This document shows, in pieces, positions 1 to 6,857 of a stretch of DNA of 9,656 nt (the first letter of the stretch is position 1; each line of letters begins with the position of its first letter). The position numbers and the translations under genes were made by a program. The DNA is from Omnitrophica WOR_2 bacterium GWA2_47_8 (GTDB lineage: Bacteria > Omnitrophota > Gorgyraeia > Zapsychrales > GWA2-47-8), in contig MHFY01000020.1 of the NCBI GenBank assembly GCA_001805375.1, positions 31,544 to 41,199 of the forward strand. The letters are read 5' to 3'. The notes under the pieces are model-generated. The model did no database searches and was not told the DNA's origin. It saw only the letters and a list, made by a program, of their open reading frames with translations.

Positions 1-432
1 TCGGATATGCTGGCAGAATCTGTGAAAGATGACCCCGACCCGCTGATTCAGGCGGCCCTGAACAGATTGAATGTTTCATCCGAGAATTTTATACGTTATA
101 GCCATGTGATCGGGCGGACGCTGACCAATGATCCTCGTAAGCGGACATTCTTTATTTTGACCGTAAAGGATTACACGATCAATGGGGTTGTTCATCAGGC
201 TTTGGAAACGGATTTGGAACCATTAGCGAAAAGTGATATAGGAACAAGCGCTTATTACAATCAAATGTACGGGAAGCTGCAAAATAAATACCGCCATTTG
301 GCGAATCAGCTGCAGTGTTTTCTGCCTAATTTCTTGTCGGATCCGGCGAACGCCATTGATCCGAAGCTGTCTTCATCCTATGCCGAACATCAAAGAATGG
401 CGGATGAAAATTTTCGGCCGCAGTGTCCGTAG
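1..432 (+). CDS. 3' end of an unrecognised protein gene (5' end outside window)
   Basis: The frame is open from the first base and stops with TAG at 430-432. The visible 143 codons are therefore probably the C-terminal part of a longer protein; the first ATG at position 7 has no visible ribosome binding site. The segment is soluble and mixed in composition, with no membrane segment, signal peptide or motif I recognise. It has an aromatic, basic stretch around codons 30-50, then a helix-like Tyr/Asn/Gln-rich stretch at about codons 85-105. The last 30 residues look like a disordered tail. The last 60 bp overlap the 3' end of the opposite-strand membrane protein gene. Coding status is likely because of frame length and ordinary codon use, but I cannot assign a function. 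Confidence 0.6.
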   Translation, partial: SDMLAESVKDDPDPLIQAALNRLNVSSENFIRYSHVIGRTLTNDPRKRTFFILTVKDYTINGVVHQALETDLEPLAKSDIGTSAYYNQMYGKLQNKYRHLANQLQCFLPNFLSDPANAIDPKLSSSYAEHQRMADENFRPQCP

Positions 433-1719
433 AAGTAATTTTTTTGCCTCTCCCATCTGCCCCTGCCGCATGTAATGCGAAGCCAAAAAATTTTTTGCCG
501 GGATAAAGCCCGGCACATACTTCAGCCAATATTTACAATATATTTTTTCATGGGCCCAGGTCCGGTTGGCATCACGGGTAAAGGCTATTAAGGTAAAAAG
601 GACGGCGGCTATCAGCACATAAAAGATCCTTTTGTCGATAAGATCCCGCAATTTTAATAAGGCAAACGCCATCAAGGCGAATATCCCGATCGACGGAAAA
701 ATAAGCCAGTGCGGTTCTATCAAAAGGCCGTACTGCAAGCCGTAAAGGCTGCCCCAGGCCACAGCGGCAAATCCGATCACGAGCCATCCAACCAACAGAA
801 AAATTTCCGGATATTTTTTTCTTGAGGCAAAGATCCCAGCCAGAACGGCTCCCCCCGCGATCAATAAACTTATCCATGCAAAGAGATGAGTTTTTACGAC
901 AGGCGCTGCCCAGATCAACACAATACCATCGAGGTTTATAAATTTGGATACATACCACGCGATGATCTTTGCGTAGGTTGCCAGATATTCTAAGAAGTTT
1001 AAGGGATAAAGTTTTATTTGTTCCAGAGTCCCGCCGGAGGCGCTGGTTAACGAAAGTCTTATCGTCAGAAACAGGGCTGCAATAATAAAAAAAGGCACGG
1101 TCCGGATAATATCGCGCTTAGTCAGCTTTTGATTCTTGAAATAAGAAAAAAGGAGAAGGTAAAGAGGCAGGATGATAGCCGTGTCATGGCAAAGATTTGC
1201 GATGATAAATAATAAAAGGCTCAATATTTTTTGTTTTTCTTTTAAAAAAAATATCGACGCCCAGATCATGGCAAGGGCCTGCAGGGAAAGAACTGCGCCC
1301 AGGTTCTTATAATTCATTAGAATCCCGCTTAAGGGATGCATGGCAAAAAGCAGGCTTGTTATCAGGCTTAATGTCCGGTCATTCAACAAGGAATTGAGGA
1401 GGGAATAAATGGAAAAGCACAGGAGGATAAATAATAAAAGATCGACCATGTGATAGCCGGTTACGTTAGTTTTAAATGCCACGTAGAGAAAAAATGGGAT
1501 AATGTGCGCCAGCGGCCGATAATAAGGGGGCTTAACGGTTGTCGCGCTGTCTGTTGCCCATGGCGCAAGCTGATGCCGAACGAAATCAAGGTGATGGGCG
1601 GGCGGGTTGCCTAGAATGAGGTCATGGTCATCGATCAAAAAATCGTTATGGAGGGCATTGGAGTAAGCCGCCAGGCATACGAACGAGAGGATGAAGAATG
1701 CTTTTAAAGAATTTTTCAT
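373..1719 (-). CDS. TMTC/GT-C-like multi-spanning membrane protein with a C-terminal TPR-like segment
   Basis: This is a 448-residue polytopic inner-membrane protein with roughly ten hydrophobic segments. It begins with a membrane helix (about residues 7-24). A first extracytoplasmic loop follows, carrying Asp30-Asp31 and Asp33, then Tyr66-Tyr-Arg-Pro-Leu70, Gly88-Tyr-His90 and His128-Pro129. This order (acidic pair after the first helix, YYRPL, then HP after later helices) matches the bacterial relatives of TMTC O-mannosyltransferases and other GT-C glycosyltransferases that use polyprenyl-phosphate sugars. The usual acidic and Arg-Asp residues after the HP motif are not evident, so catalysis is uncertain. 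The C-terminus (about residues 405-436) resembles a single TPR helix pair; homologues often carry many. The ATG at 1717-1719 has only a weak AAAAGG about 14 nt upstream. It is divergent from the coiled-coil gene, with repeat copy A between them. The family call is moderately secure; donor and acceptor are unknown. Confidence 0.6.
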   Translation of the reverse strand: MKNSLKAFFILSFVCLAAYSNALHNDFLIDDHDLILGNPPAHHLDFVRHQLAPWATDSATTVKPPYYRPLAHIIPFFLYVAFKTNVTGYHMVDLLLFILLCFSIYSLLNSLLNDRTLSLITSLLFAMHPLSGILMNYKNLGAVLSLQALAMIWASIFFLKEKQKILSLLLFIIANLCHDTAIILPLYLLLFSYFKNQKLTKRDIIRTVPFFIIAALFLTIRLSLTSASGGTLEQIKLYPLNFLEYLATYAKIIAWYVSKFINLDGIVLIWAAPVVKTHLFAWISLLIAGGAVLAGIFASRKKYPEIFLLVGWLVIGFAAVAWGSLYGLQYGLLIEPHWLIFPSIGIFALMAFALLKLRDLIDKRIFYVLIAAVLFTLIAFTRDANRTWAHEKIYCKYWLKYVPGFIPAKNFLASHYMRQGQMGEAKKLLLRTLRPKIFIRHSLMFGIG

Positions 1720-1726
1720 AGTTTTA

Positions 1727-1842
1727 TTATTGACCTTTTCTTCTATAAAATCAATATGGTAGTCAATATTAGGTCTTTTTTCTAGAAAAGAAAAGGTGTT
1801 AATATTGGCTACCTTTAGTCTTTTAATTGGGAAAGACCAATA
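1727..1842. repeat. Palindromic 116-bp intergenic repeat, copy A (MITE-like)
   Basis: This copy matches copy B at 8020-8135 in length, order of parts and orientation. The left end begins TTATTGAC and the right end closes GACCAATA, forming imperfect terminal inverted repeats (10 of 14 positions from 1728 and 1842 inward). The inner palindrome has 14-nt arms at 1758-1771 and 1800-1813 that pair fully, with one T-G wobble. The core agtcaatattaggtctttt (1761-1779) is identical in both copies. Pair T1760-A1811 is replaced by A8053-T8101 in copy B, a compensatory change that supports a real hairpin. The repeat contains no coding capacity worth calling. It sits between two divergent genes, so it could affect expression of either. 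A mobile miniature element or a genome-wide REP-like sequence are both possible. Confidence 0.75.
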
Positions 1843-2001
1843 TAAATAAATTTTACGATCCCGCCATTGTTTGCTTATCTTTTCAGCCGGCTGCCTCTAT
1901 TAAGATTAGTATTATTTTTCTTTCTTTTATATATATTGCCATAAATTGCTATGCTATAATTTTTTTTAATTGTACAAAAAATAGGAGTTTCTATCCGGTT
2001 T
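1843..2001 (+). promoter_or_regulatory. AT-rich leader with extended -10 promoter and ribosome binding site for the coiled-coil gene
   Basis: After repeat A the sequence is strongly AT-rich. It contains TGCTATAAT at 1952-1960, a perfect extended -10 (TG, one base, TATAAT). No good -35 lies at 16-18 bp, which is typical of extended -10 promoters. Transcription would start near 1967, giving a leader of about 35 nt. AGGAG at 1983-1987 is the likely ribosome binding site, 14 nt before the ATG at 2002, a somewhat long spacing. I see no terminator or riboswitch here. Confidence 0.6.
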
Positions 2002-5000
2002 ATGCCCTTTCCTTTTATGCGAAGAATCATCGGCGTTACAGTTTTAATATTCCTTGCCTCCCATCCTCTTTTTGCCGACGACACGGCTAATCCCATCGGT
2101 AAGATCGATAATTTATTAAAACAGCTAGAAAAAGAAGAGCAGGATGCCCAGGGCCTGCAGGGAGAGATCAATAGGCAGGAGACCACGATCAATAATTTGA
2201 AGGCTCAGCTTGAAGAGAAAAACAAAGAATTGGACGCCCTTAAAAAAGACCTGCTGGACAACAGTGCCACATTAAAGGACCTGACTTCGGAGCTTAAGGA
2301 GAACACGAAAGCGGAAGTTGAATTGGTCCAGATCAGGGAAGAGAGAAAAAATCTTTTAGAAAAGATCGCCTCCCTGGAAAAGGACATGGCAGGCCTTCAG
2401 GCGAATCTAGAAAATATTCAAAATGAAAATAATAAAAATAGGGATAACTTAAAAGTCACAACCGCTGAAAAGAACCGTTTAAGCGAAGAGTTGGCCCGCG
2501 CCAAAGACCAGGCGCGTATGTTGCAGGCCGAACTGGATGCGACAAAAAAATCTATCCCTGGAGAAATCAGCCAAGCCCAGGCTCCGCTTCAAGAAAAGAT
2601 CAACTCGTTAGAAAAAGAGATCGATCAGGTCAATGCCTCTATCCCTTCAAGAATCCAAAAAGAAAGATCCCCCTTAGAAGAACAGGTCAAGTCCCTTAAC
2701 CAGGAATTGTCCAAGCTCCGGCAATCGATAGCCCCCAAGATCGACGAGGCCACGGCCCCTCTACAGGAGCGGATCGGGGCCCTGCAAAAAGAGATCGATT
2801 CGCTGAACGCTTCCATCCCGAAAAGAATTGAAGAAGCCAAAATTCCTTTAAACGAAAGGATCCGAGGACTAGAAGGCGAATTAAGATCTTCCCAGGATTC
2901 TATCCCTCAGAAAATCGAAGAAGCAAAGGACCCTTTGAATAAAAGGATCATCGGCCTGGAGCAGGAGTTGAAGGTTTCGCAGGAATCCATTCCCAAGAGA
3001 GTGGAAGAGGCCAAAGCCCCGCTGCAGGATCAGATAAGATCCCTGGAAGATAATTTAAGAGCAGCCGAAAATTCTATCCCCGCCAAGGTCCAAGAAGCCA
3101 AATCTCCTTTGGAAAAGAGGATAAACTCTTTAGAAGAAGATCTCCGGCAAAAGGACGCCTCTATTCCCGTCAAGGTTGCAGAAGCCCAGAAGCCATTACA
3201 GGAGAATATCAAATCCTTAGAAGCCAATTTAGACGCGAAGGAAAAGCAGCGCGTCAAAGACGTTGAAGCGGCAAAAGTCCCCCTGCAGCAGAAGATCGAT
3301 TCCATCCCTTCCCAGATCGATGGTGCCAAACGGCCCTTATTAGAACAGATCAAAAATTTAGAAAATGAAATAAGCAGGATCAACGGGGAAACACCTAGGC
3401 GTATCGAAGAAGCTAAAAAGTCTCTGCAGGGGAAAATCGTTTCTTTGGAAGAGGAATTAGCGAGCATCCAGGCTTCGATCCCGGGAAAAGTTGAAGAAGC
3501 CAAAACGCCTTTACAGGAAAAGATCAATTATCTGGTCGAAAAATTAAAGACCACGGAAGAGTCGATCTCTAAGCAAGTTGCCTCAGCCGAAAAACCATTG
3601 ACAGAAAAGATCGCGCAATTGGAAGCCGCCGCGGCGGAAAAGGCCAGTACTCTCCAGCAGAAAGAGCAGGAGATCAGCCAGTTGACCGGCGCACGGAACG
3701 ATCTGGATGAAAAGTTGTCGAACTCGCACAATGAGAATTCCAGTTTAAGCCTAAAAATAGAACAACTGCAAAAAGACCTGCAGGCCGCTCAAGCCCAGGT
3801 CCCCAAAGAGGTGGAGCAGGCCAAGGCGCCGTTAAATGAACGGATCAATGCCTTGAACAAGGAAATTGAAAAGATCAATAGTTCTATTCCGGCCAGGATC
3901 GACGAGGAAAGGGCCCCGTTATTGGCGAAGATCAGATCTTTGGAAGAGGACAATAAGCGTTTAGATAATTCTATCCCCGGCAAAGTGGAAGAAGCTAAAA
4001 AACCTTTACAGGAGCAGGTCAGCCAGCTGGAAAATCAGATAAAGAGCGAGAGAGCGGCCGCGGATAAGAAGGTTGAGGAGACGAAGGTTCCTTTGAACCA
4101 GAGGATAAAGGAGCTGGAACTCAGCCTGGACAAAAAGAACCAAGAGCTTCCCGCCAAAATGGAAGAAGCCAAGGCGCCTTTGCAGCAAAGGATAAATTCC
4201 CTGGAAGAAGAGATCCGGCAAAAGGACAGCGTCCTTCCTTCAAAGATCGAAGAGGCAAAAAAGCCGCTTCAGGAGACGATCAATTCATTGCAAAAAGAGA
4301 TCGCCCTGATCAATGGCGCTATCCCTGCTCAGATCGCCCAGGCCAAGGCCCCGTTGGGGGAGAGGATCAAGAATTTAGAGCAAGAAAAATCGGCTTTGAA
4401 TGCCTCTCTCCCTAAGAAAATCCAGGAAGAGCGCCAGCCGTTGGAAGCCAAGATCCAGTCTCTGCAAAAAGACATTGATAATTTAAATGCTTCGATCCCG
4501 CAAAAAGTAGAACAGGTCAAAACACCTTTACAGCAAAAGATCAAAGAACTGGAGAACGAACTGCAAGCCGTCAACGCGAGCATCCCCAAAAAGATCGAAG
4601 ATGCCCAAAGCCCTCTGCGTAATACCATCCGGGCCATGGAGGATGATTTTAAACAGTTAAATGATTCTATCCCCAACGTCGTCGCTGAAGGGAAGGCCCC
4701 TCTGGAGGCGGAGATCGCCAGTTTAGAGGAAGAGATCGAGAGTATCAATAATGCCCTGCCGCAAAAGATCGAAGAGGCCCAAGCGCCCCTGCAGGCGAAG
4801 ATTTCCGAATTAGAGGCCGCATTAACCCAAGAACAGTCTTCCGTCGATGGGAAAATTGAAGAAGCCAAGCAGCCGTTGAATCAGAGGATCGCTGAGTTAG
4901 AAGGGCAATTAAGGCAGGAAAAAGAACAATTACCTAAAAGGATCGAGGAAGCGAAGGCGCCGTTAAAACAGGAAATAAATTCCTTAGAGCAAAGGATCAG

Positions 5001-6816
5001 GGACGAGGCCGCCTCTTCAGCCAAAAGAGCTGAGCAGCAAAAGGCTTCTTTCAACGGCCAAATCCAAGCCAAACAAAAGGAGGTGGAACAGATAAGAACA
5101 GATTCAGCCCAAAAGGTAGAACAGGCCAAGGCCTCATTTGATCAAGAGCTTCGATCTATGCAGGCGCAATTAAAAGCAACCGAAGGTTCCATTCCCGCAA
5201 AAATTGAAAAGGAAAAGGAACCGCTGCGTGTTGCGATAAAGGATCTGGAAACAAAGTTGCAACAAACCGAAGGTAATATCCCGGCCAGGATCGAGGAAGC
5301 CAAGAAACCGCTTGAACAGCGGATCGGACAATTAGAGACGGAATTAAAGCAAACACAGGTCTCGCTTCCGGGCAAGATCGAAGAGGCCAAGAAACCTTTG
5401 AATGATAGGATCGAGTTCCTTTTGAGTAAACTCGAGAATGACACCGCCTCAAGCAAGAAAACACTCGACACCGCCGCTGCCGAACATCAAAACCAATTAA
5501 GATCCAAAGAGGATGCCATTGTTCAAAAACAGAATGAATTGAACGCGGCTCTCCAGGAAAAAGAAGCCCTGGCGCGAAATTTAAATTTAGTCAAACAGGA
5601 AAATAATGCTTTAAATGAAAAGATCGCCGGCCTTAATAAAAAATTACAGAATACCGAAAGTTCCATCCCGGAAAAATTAGCCCAAGTCCAGGCGCCGCTT
5701 CAGGAAAAGATCAGATCCATGGAAGCAGAGAAGGCAAAGATATTAGATAAGGCTCCCGACGACATCAAACAGGCCAGGGCGCCTTTGGAAGCAAGGGTGG
5801 GCGAACTCACCCAAGAGTTAGAAAAAATAAAAACTTCCCTTAATCAGCGTGTCGATGAGGCCAAGAGACCATTAGAAGAACAGATCAGTTCTTTGCAAAC
5901 ACAGATCGCGCTTAAAGAGCGGGATATTTCTGTGCAGATCGAGGAGGCCAAAAGGCCCTTAAATGTGCAGATCCACACATTAGGAACCCAATTAGCCAAA
6001 GAGAAGGAATCCATCGAGAAGCAGAAGCTGGAAGCGCAGAAGCCTTTATTGGCCCAGATCCGGGCATTAGAAGATCAATTGGCGGGGAAAGATAAGCTCG
6101 TCGCTGAAAAGGTCAACCAGGAGCGCCTGCCCTTAAATGACAGGATCGCCTTTTTGGAACAGCAATTGACCATCACCGATCAATTAGCCAAACAAAAAGA
6201 GGAAGAATTAAAAAATACCACGAAAGAACGTGATGAGTTGGCCAAGGATTATTTTGATATACTTAATGAGAATAACAGCCTGACCGATAAAAAGAAGACC
6301 TTGGAAAAAGAGGCCCAGAAGCTGCAGGGCCAAGTTAAGGTTCGTAATGCCGAAGAAATTGAGGCGCCCTGGAGGGAAAAGGTGAAGGCCCTTCAGGAAC
6401 AGGTCAAACAGATGCAGGCGGATCTTTCTCGGCAGATCGAAGAGGCTAAAGCGCCGTTGGCTGACAAATTAAAGGACCTGGAGGCGCAGGTGACGGATGT
6501 TGATTCCGTGTCAGCCGAAAAAATCGCTGCCGCCAAAAAACCTTTGGAAGCAAGGATCAAAGACCTGGAAGAGCAGATAAGGGTCAAGGAAGACCTGTTG
6601 AACCAAAAGGATGCCAGCATCAAGAGTTTAGCTGAAGCCAAAACCAGCCTCACCGATCTGCAGGAACTGCAGAAACAGATAGATGCCCTCAAAAAAGAAA
6701 GGGATGATATCGCCGCTGATTTCTTCCAAATGCTGGATGAGAATGAAAATTTAAAAGCGGAAATTGAGAAATTCAAAGCTAACGTGTCCGGGGCTGGCCA
6801 AGCCGTTTCTCCATAG
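2002..6816 (+). CDS. Giant exported coiled-coil protein built from 29-residue proline-containing repeats
   Basis: The 1604-residue product begins with a Sec signal peptide: Arg7-Arg8, a hydrophobic core at about 9-19, and probable cleavage after Ala25. A second ATG at 2017 would give the same exported protein with a shorter leader; 2002 is preferred because of the AGGAG upstream. Residues about 30-183 are ordinary Leu/Glu/Lys heptad coiled coil. Residues 184-1531 contain 39 full 29-residue units in five runs, separated by proline-free modules of 49, 71 and 79 residues. The last 73 residues repeat the proline-free module and end in a short Gly/Ala/Ser tail. There is no membrane anchor, lipobox, OmpA-like or peptidoglycan-binding domain. 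Only 41 bp separate it from uppP, so co-transcription is likely. I infer a periplasmic or surface rod or tether; the family is unknown to me. The long opposite-strand frames here are composition artefacts. Confidence 0.93.
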   Translation: MPFPFMRRIIGVTVLIFLASHPLFADDTANPIGKIDNLLKQLEKEEQDAQGLQGEINRQETTINNLKAQLEEKNKELDALKKDLLDNSATLKDLTSELKENTKAEVELVQIREERKNLLEKIASLEKDMAGLQANLENIQNENNKNRDNLKVTTAEKNRLSEELARAKDQARMLQAELDATKKSIPGEISQAQAPLQEKINSLEKEIDQVNASIPSRIQKERSPLEEQVKSLNQELSKLRQSIAPKIDEATAPLQERIGALQKEIDSLNASIPKRIEEAKIPLNERIRGLEGELRSSQDSIPQKIEEAKDPLNKRIIGLEQELKVSQESIPKRVEEAKAPLQDQIRSLEDNLRAAENSIPAKVQEAKSPLEKRINSLEEDLRQKDASIPVKVAEAQKPLQENIKSLEANLDAKEKQRVKDVEAAKVPLQQKIDSIPSQIDGAKRPLLEQIKNLENEISRINGETPRRIEEAKKSLQGKIVSLEEELASIQASIPGKVEEAKTPLQEKINYLVEKLKTTEESISKQVASAEKPLTEKIAQLEAAAAEKASTLQQKEQEISQLTGARNDLDEKLSNSHNENSSLSLKIEQLQKDLQAAQAQVPKEVEQAKAPLNERINALNKEIEKINSSIPARIDEERAPLLAKIRSLEEDNKRLDNSIPGKVEEAKKPLQEQVSQLENQIKSERAAADKKVEETKVPLNQRIKELELSLDKKNQELPAKMEEAKAPLQQRINSLEEEIRQKDSVLPSKIEEAKKPLQETINSLQKEIALINGAIPAQIAQAKAPLGERIKNLEQEKSALNASLPKKIQEERQPLEAKIQSLQKDIDNLNASIPQKVEQVKTPLQQKIKELENELQAVNASIPKKIEDAQSPLRNTIRAMEDDFKQLNDSIPNVVAEGKAPLEAEIASLEEEIESINNALPQKIEEAQAPLQAKISELEAALTQEQSSVDGKIEEAKQPLNQRIAELEGQLRQEKEQLPKRIEEAKAPLKQEINSLEQRIRDEAASSAKRAEQQKASFNGQIQAKQKEVEQIRTDSAQKVEQAKASFDQELRSMQAQLKATEGSIPAKIEKEKEPLRVAIKDLETKLQQTEGNIPARIEEAKKPLEQRIGQLETELKQTQVSLPGKIEEAKKPLNDRIEFLLSKLENDTASSKKTLDTAAAEHQNQLRSKEDAIVQKQNELNAALQEKEALARNLNLVKQENNALNEKIAGLNKKLQNTESSIPEKLAQVQAPLQEKIRSMEAEKAKILDKAPDDIKQARAPLEARVGELTQELEKIKTSLNQRVDEAKRPLEEQISSLQTQIALKERDISVQIEEAKRPLNVQIHTLGTQLAKEKESIEKQKLEAQKPLLAQIRALEDQLAGKDKLVAEKVNQERLPLNDRIAFLEQQLTITDQLAKQKEEELKNTTKERDELAKDYFDILNENNSLTDKKKTLEKEAQKLQGQVKVRNAEEIEAPWREKVKALQEQVKQMQADLSRQIEEAKAPLADKLKDLEAQVTDVDSVSAEKIAAAKKPLEARIKDLEEQIRVKEDLLNQKDASIKSLAEAKTSLTDLQELQKQIDALKKERDDIAADFFQMLDENENLKAEIEKFKANVSGAGQAVSP
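2551..3648 (+). repeat. Protein repeat array 1: eight 29-residue units, one 18-residue unit, four units
   Basis: Units of 87 bp start at 2551 and run eight times to 3246. A shortened 54-bp unit follows (3247-3300), then four more units at 3301-3648. Most units carry Ser1-Ile2-Pro3, a basic-acidic stretch, Ala9-Lys10, Pro12-Leu13, Ile17, Leu20-Glu21 and a hydrophobic residue at 24 and 27. The unit is conserved in protein but its synonymous codons differ from copy to copy, so this is an old repeat kept by selection rather than a fresh DNA expansion. Confidence 0.92.
3649..3795 (+). other. Proline-free heptad module 1 inside the coiled-coil protein (residues 550-598)
   Basis: These 49 residues lack proline and follow a normal heptad pattern. 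Arg565 is followed 12 residues later by Asn577-Glu-Asn579, then Leu582 and a Lys-Ile pair. The same spacing recurs in the other interruptions and in the C-terminal tail, which shows that this is a second module type rather than degraded 29-residue units. Confidence 0.75.
3796..5448 (+). repeat. Protein repeat array 2: nineteen consecutive 29-residue units
   Basis: Nineteen units of exactly 87 bp run without a single insertion or deletion (19 x 87 = 1653 bp). Seventeen carry Pro at position 12. The exceptions are two adjacent units at 5014-5100 and 5101-5187, which both have Ala-Ser-Phe in place of the usual x-Pro-Leu and have also lost Pro3. The strict length shows strong selection on repeat phase. 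Confidence 0.92.
5449..5661 (+). other. Proline-free heptad module 2 (residues 1150-1220)
   Basis: This is a 71-residue interruption without proline. Lys1187 is followed 12 residues later by Gln1199-Glu-Asn1201, then a Leu and Lys-Ile at the same offsets as in module 1. The final residues lead directly into the next Ser-Ile-Pro unit in phase. Confidence 0.75.
5662..6183 (+). repeat. Protein repeat array 3: six 29-residue units
   Basis: Six in-phase 87-bp units all keep Pro12-Leu13. Only the first two keep Pro3; the other four have Asn, Ser, Glu or Ala there. The first proline is thus lost progressively toward the C-terminus while the second is retained. Confidence 0.9.
6184..6420 (+). other. 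Proline-free heptad module 3 with one degenerate unit (residues 1395-1473)
   Basis: This 79-residue stretch holds Arg1410 followed 12 residues later by Asn1422-Glu-Asn1424, preceded by Asp-Tyr-Phe-x-Ile-Leu. It is nearly a copy of the C-terminal tail (Arg, then Asp-Phe-Phe-x-Met-Leu-Asp1579-Glu-Asn1581). Its last 26 residues look like a decayed 29-residue unit with an Ala-Pro-Trp in place of the Pro-Leu. Confidence 0.7.
6421..6594 (+). repeat. Protein repeat array 4: last two 29-residue units
   Basis: Two in-phase 87-bp units carry Pro12-Leu13 but Ser or Ala at position 3. They are followed by the 73-residue C-terminal proline-free module. Confidence 0.85.
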
Positions 6817-6857
6817 CGCATAAAATTTTTTAAAAGATAAAGGGATAGTGTTGCTTT

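Noticed and set aside
496..515. TGCCGGG-6 nt-CCCGGCA hairpin next to an A6T6 run, resembling a terminator
   Set aside because: It lies inside the coding sequence of the membrane protein. On the plus strand no T-run follows the stem. On the minus strand the T-run starts five to six bases after the stem and would cut the gene short, so it is probably incidental.
572..958. A 128-codon minus-strand frame inside the membrane protein gene
   Set aside because: It is in another frame of the same strand as the well-supported membrane protein and is rich in Cys, Arg and Trp, as expected of a shadow frame.
1827..2090. An 87-codon plus-strand frame starting with TTG between repeat A and the coiled-coil gene
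   Set aside because: It starts inside the repeat, runs through the promoter and ribosome binding site and 89 bp into the coiled-coil gene in another frame, and has low-complexity AT-driven composition. Its Gly-Lys-Thr-Asn start resembles that of the TrmB-like protein only because both come from the repeat end.
4329..4868. Long minus-strand frame (179 codons) and several similar ones inside the coiled-coil gene
   Set aside because: They mirror the 87-bp periodicity of the plus-strand gene, giving recurring Ala-Ser-Ser-Ile and Phe/Cys-rich strings, and have no ribosome binding sites or recognisable domains.
2551..6594. CRISPR array or simple DNA minisatellite as an explanation for the 87-bp periodicity
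   Set aside because: The frame is open throughout, the period is visible only in protein, and synonymous codons vary between units. There are no identical direct repeats with unique spacers.
6817..6857. Possible terminator between the coiled-coil gene and uppP
   Set aside because: AAAATTTTTTAAAA is a weak AT-only dyad with no GC stem. It does not support termination.
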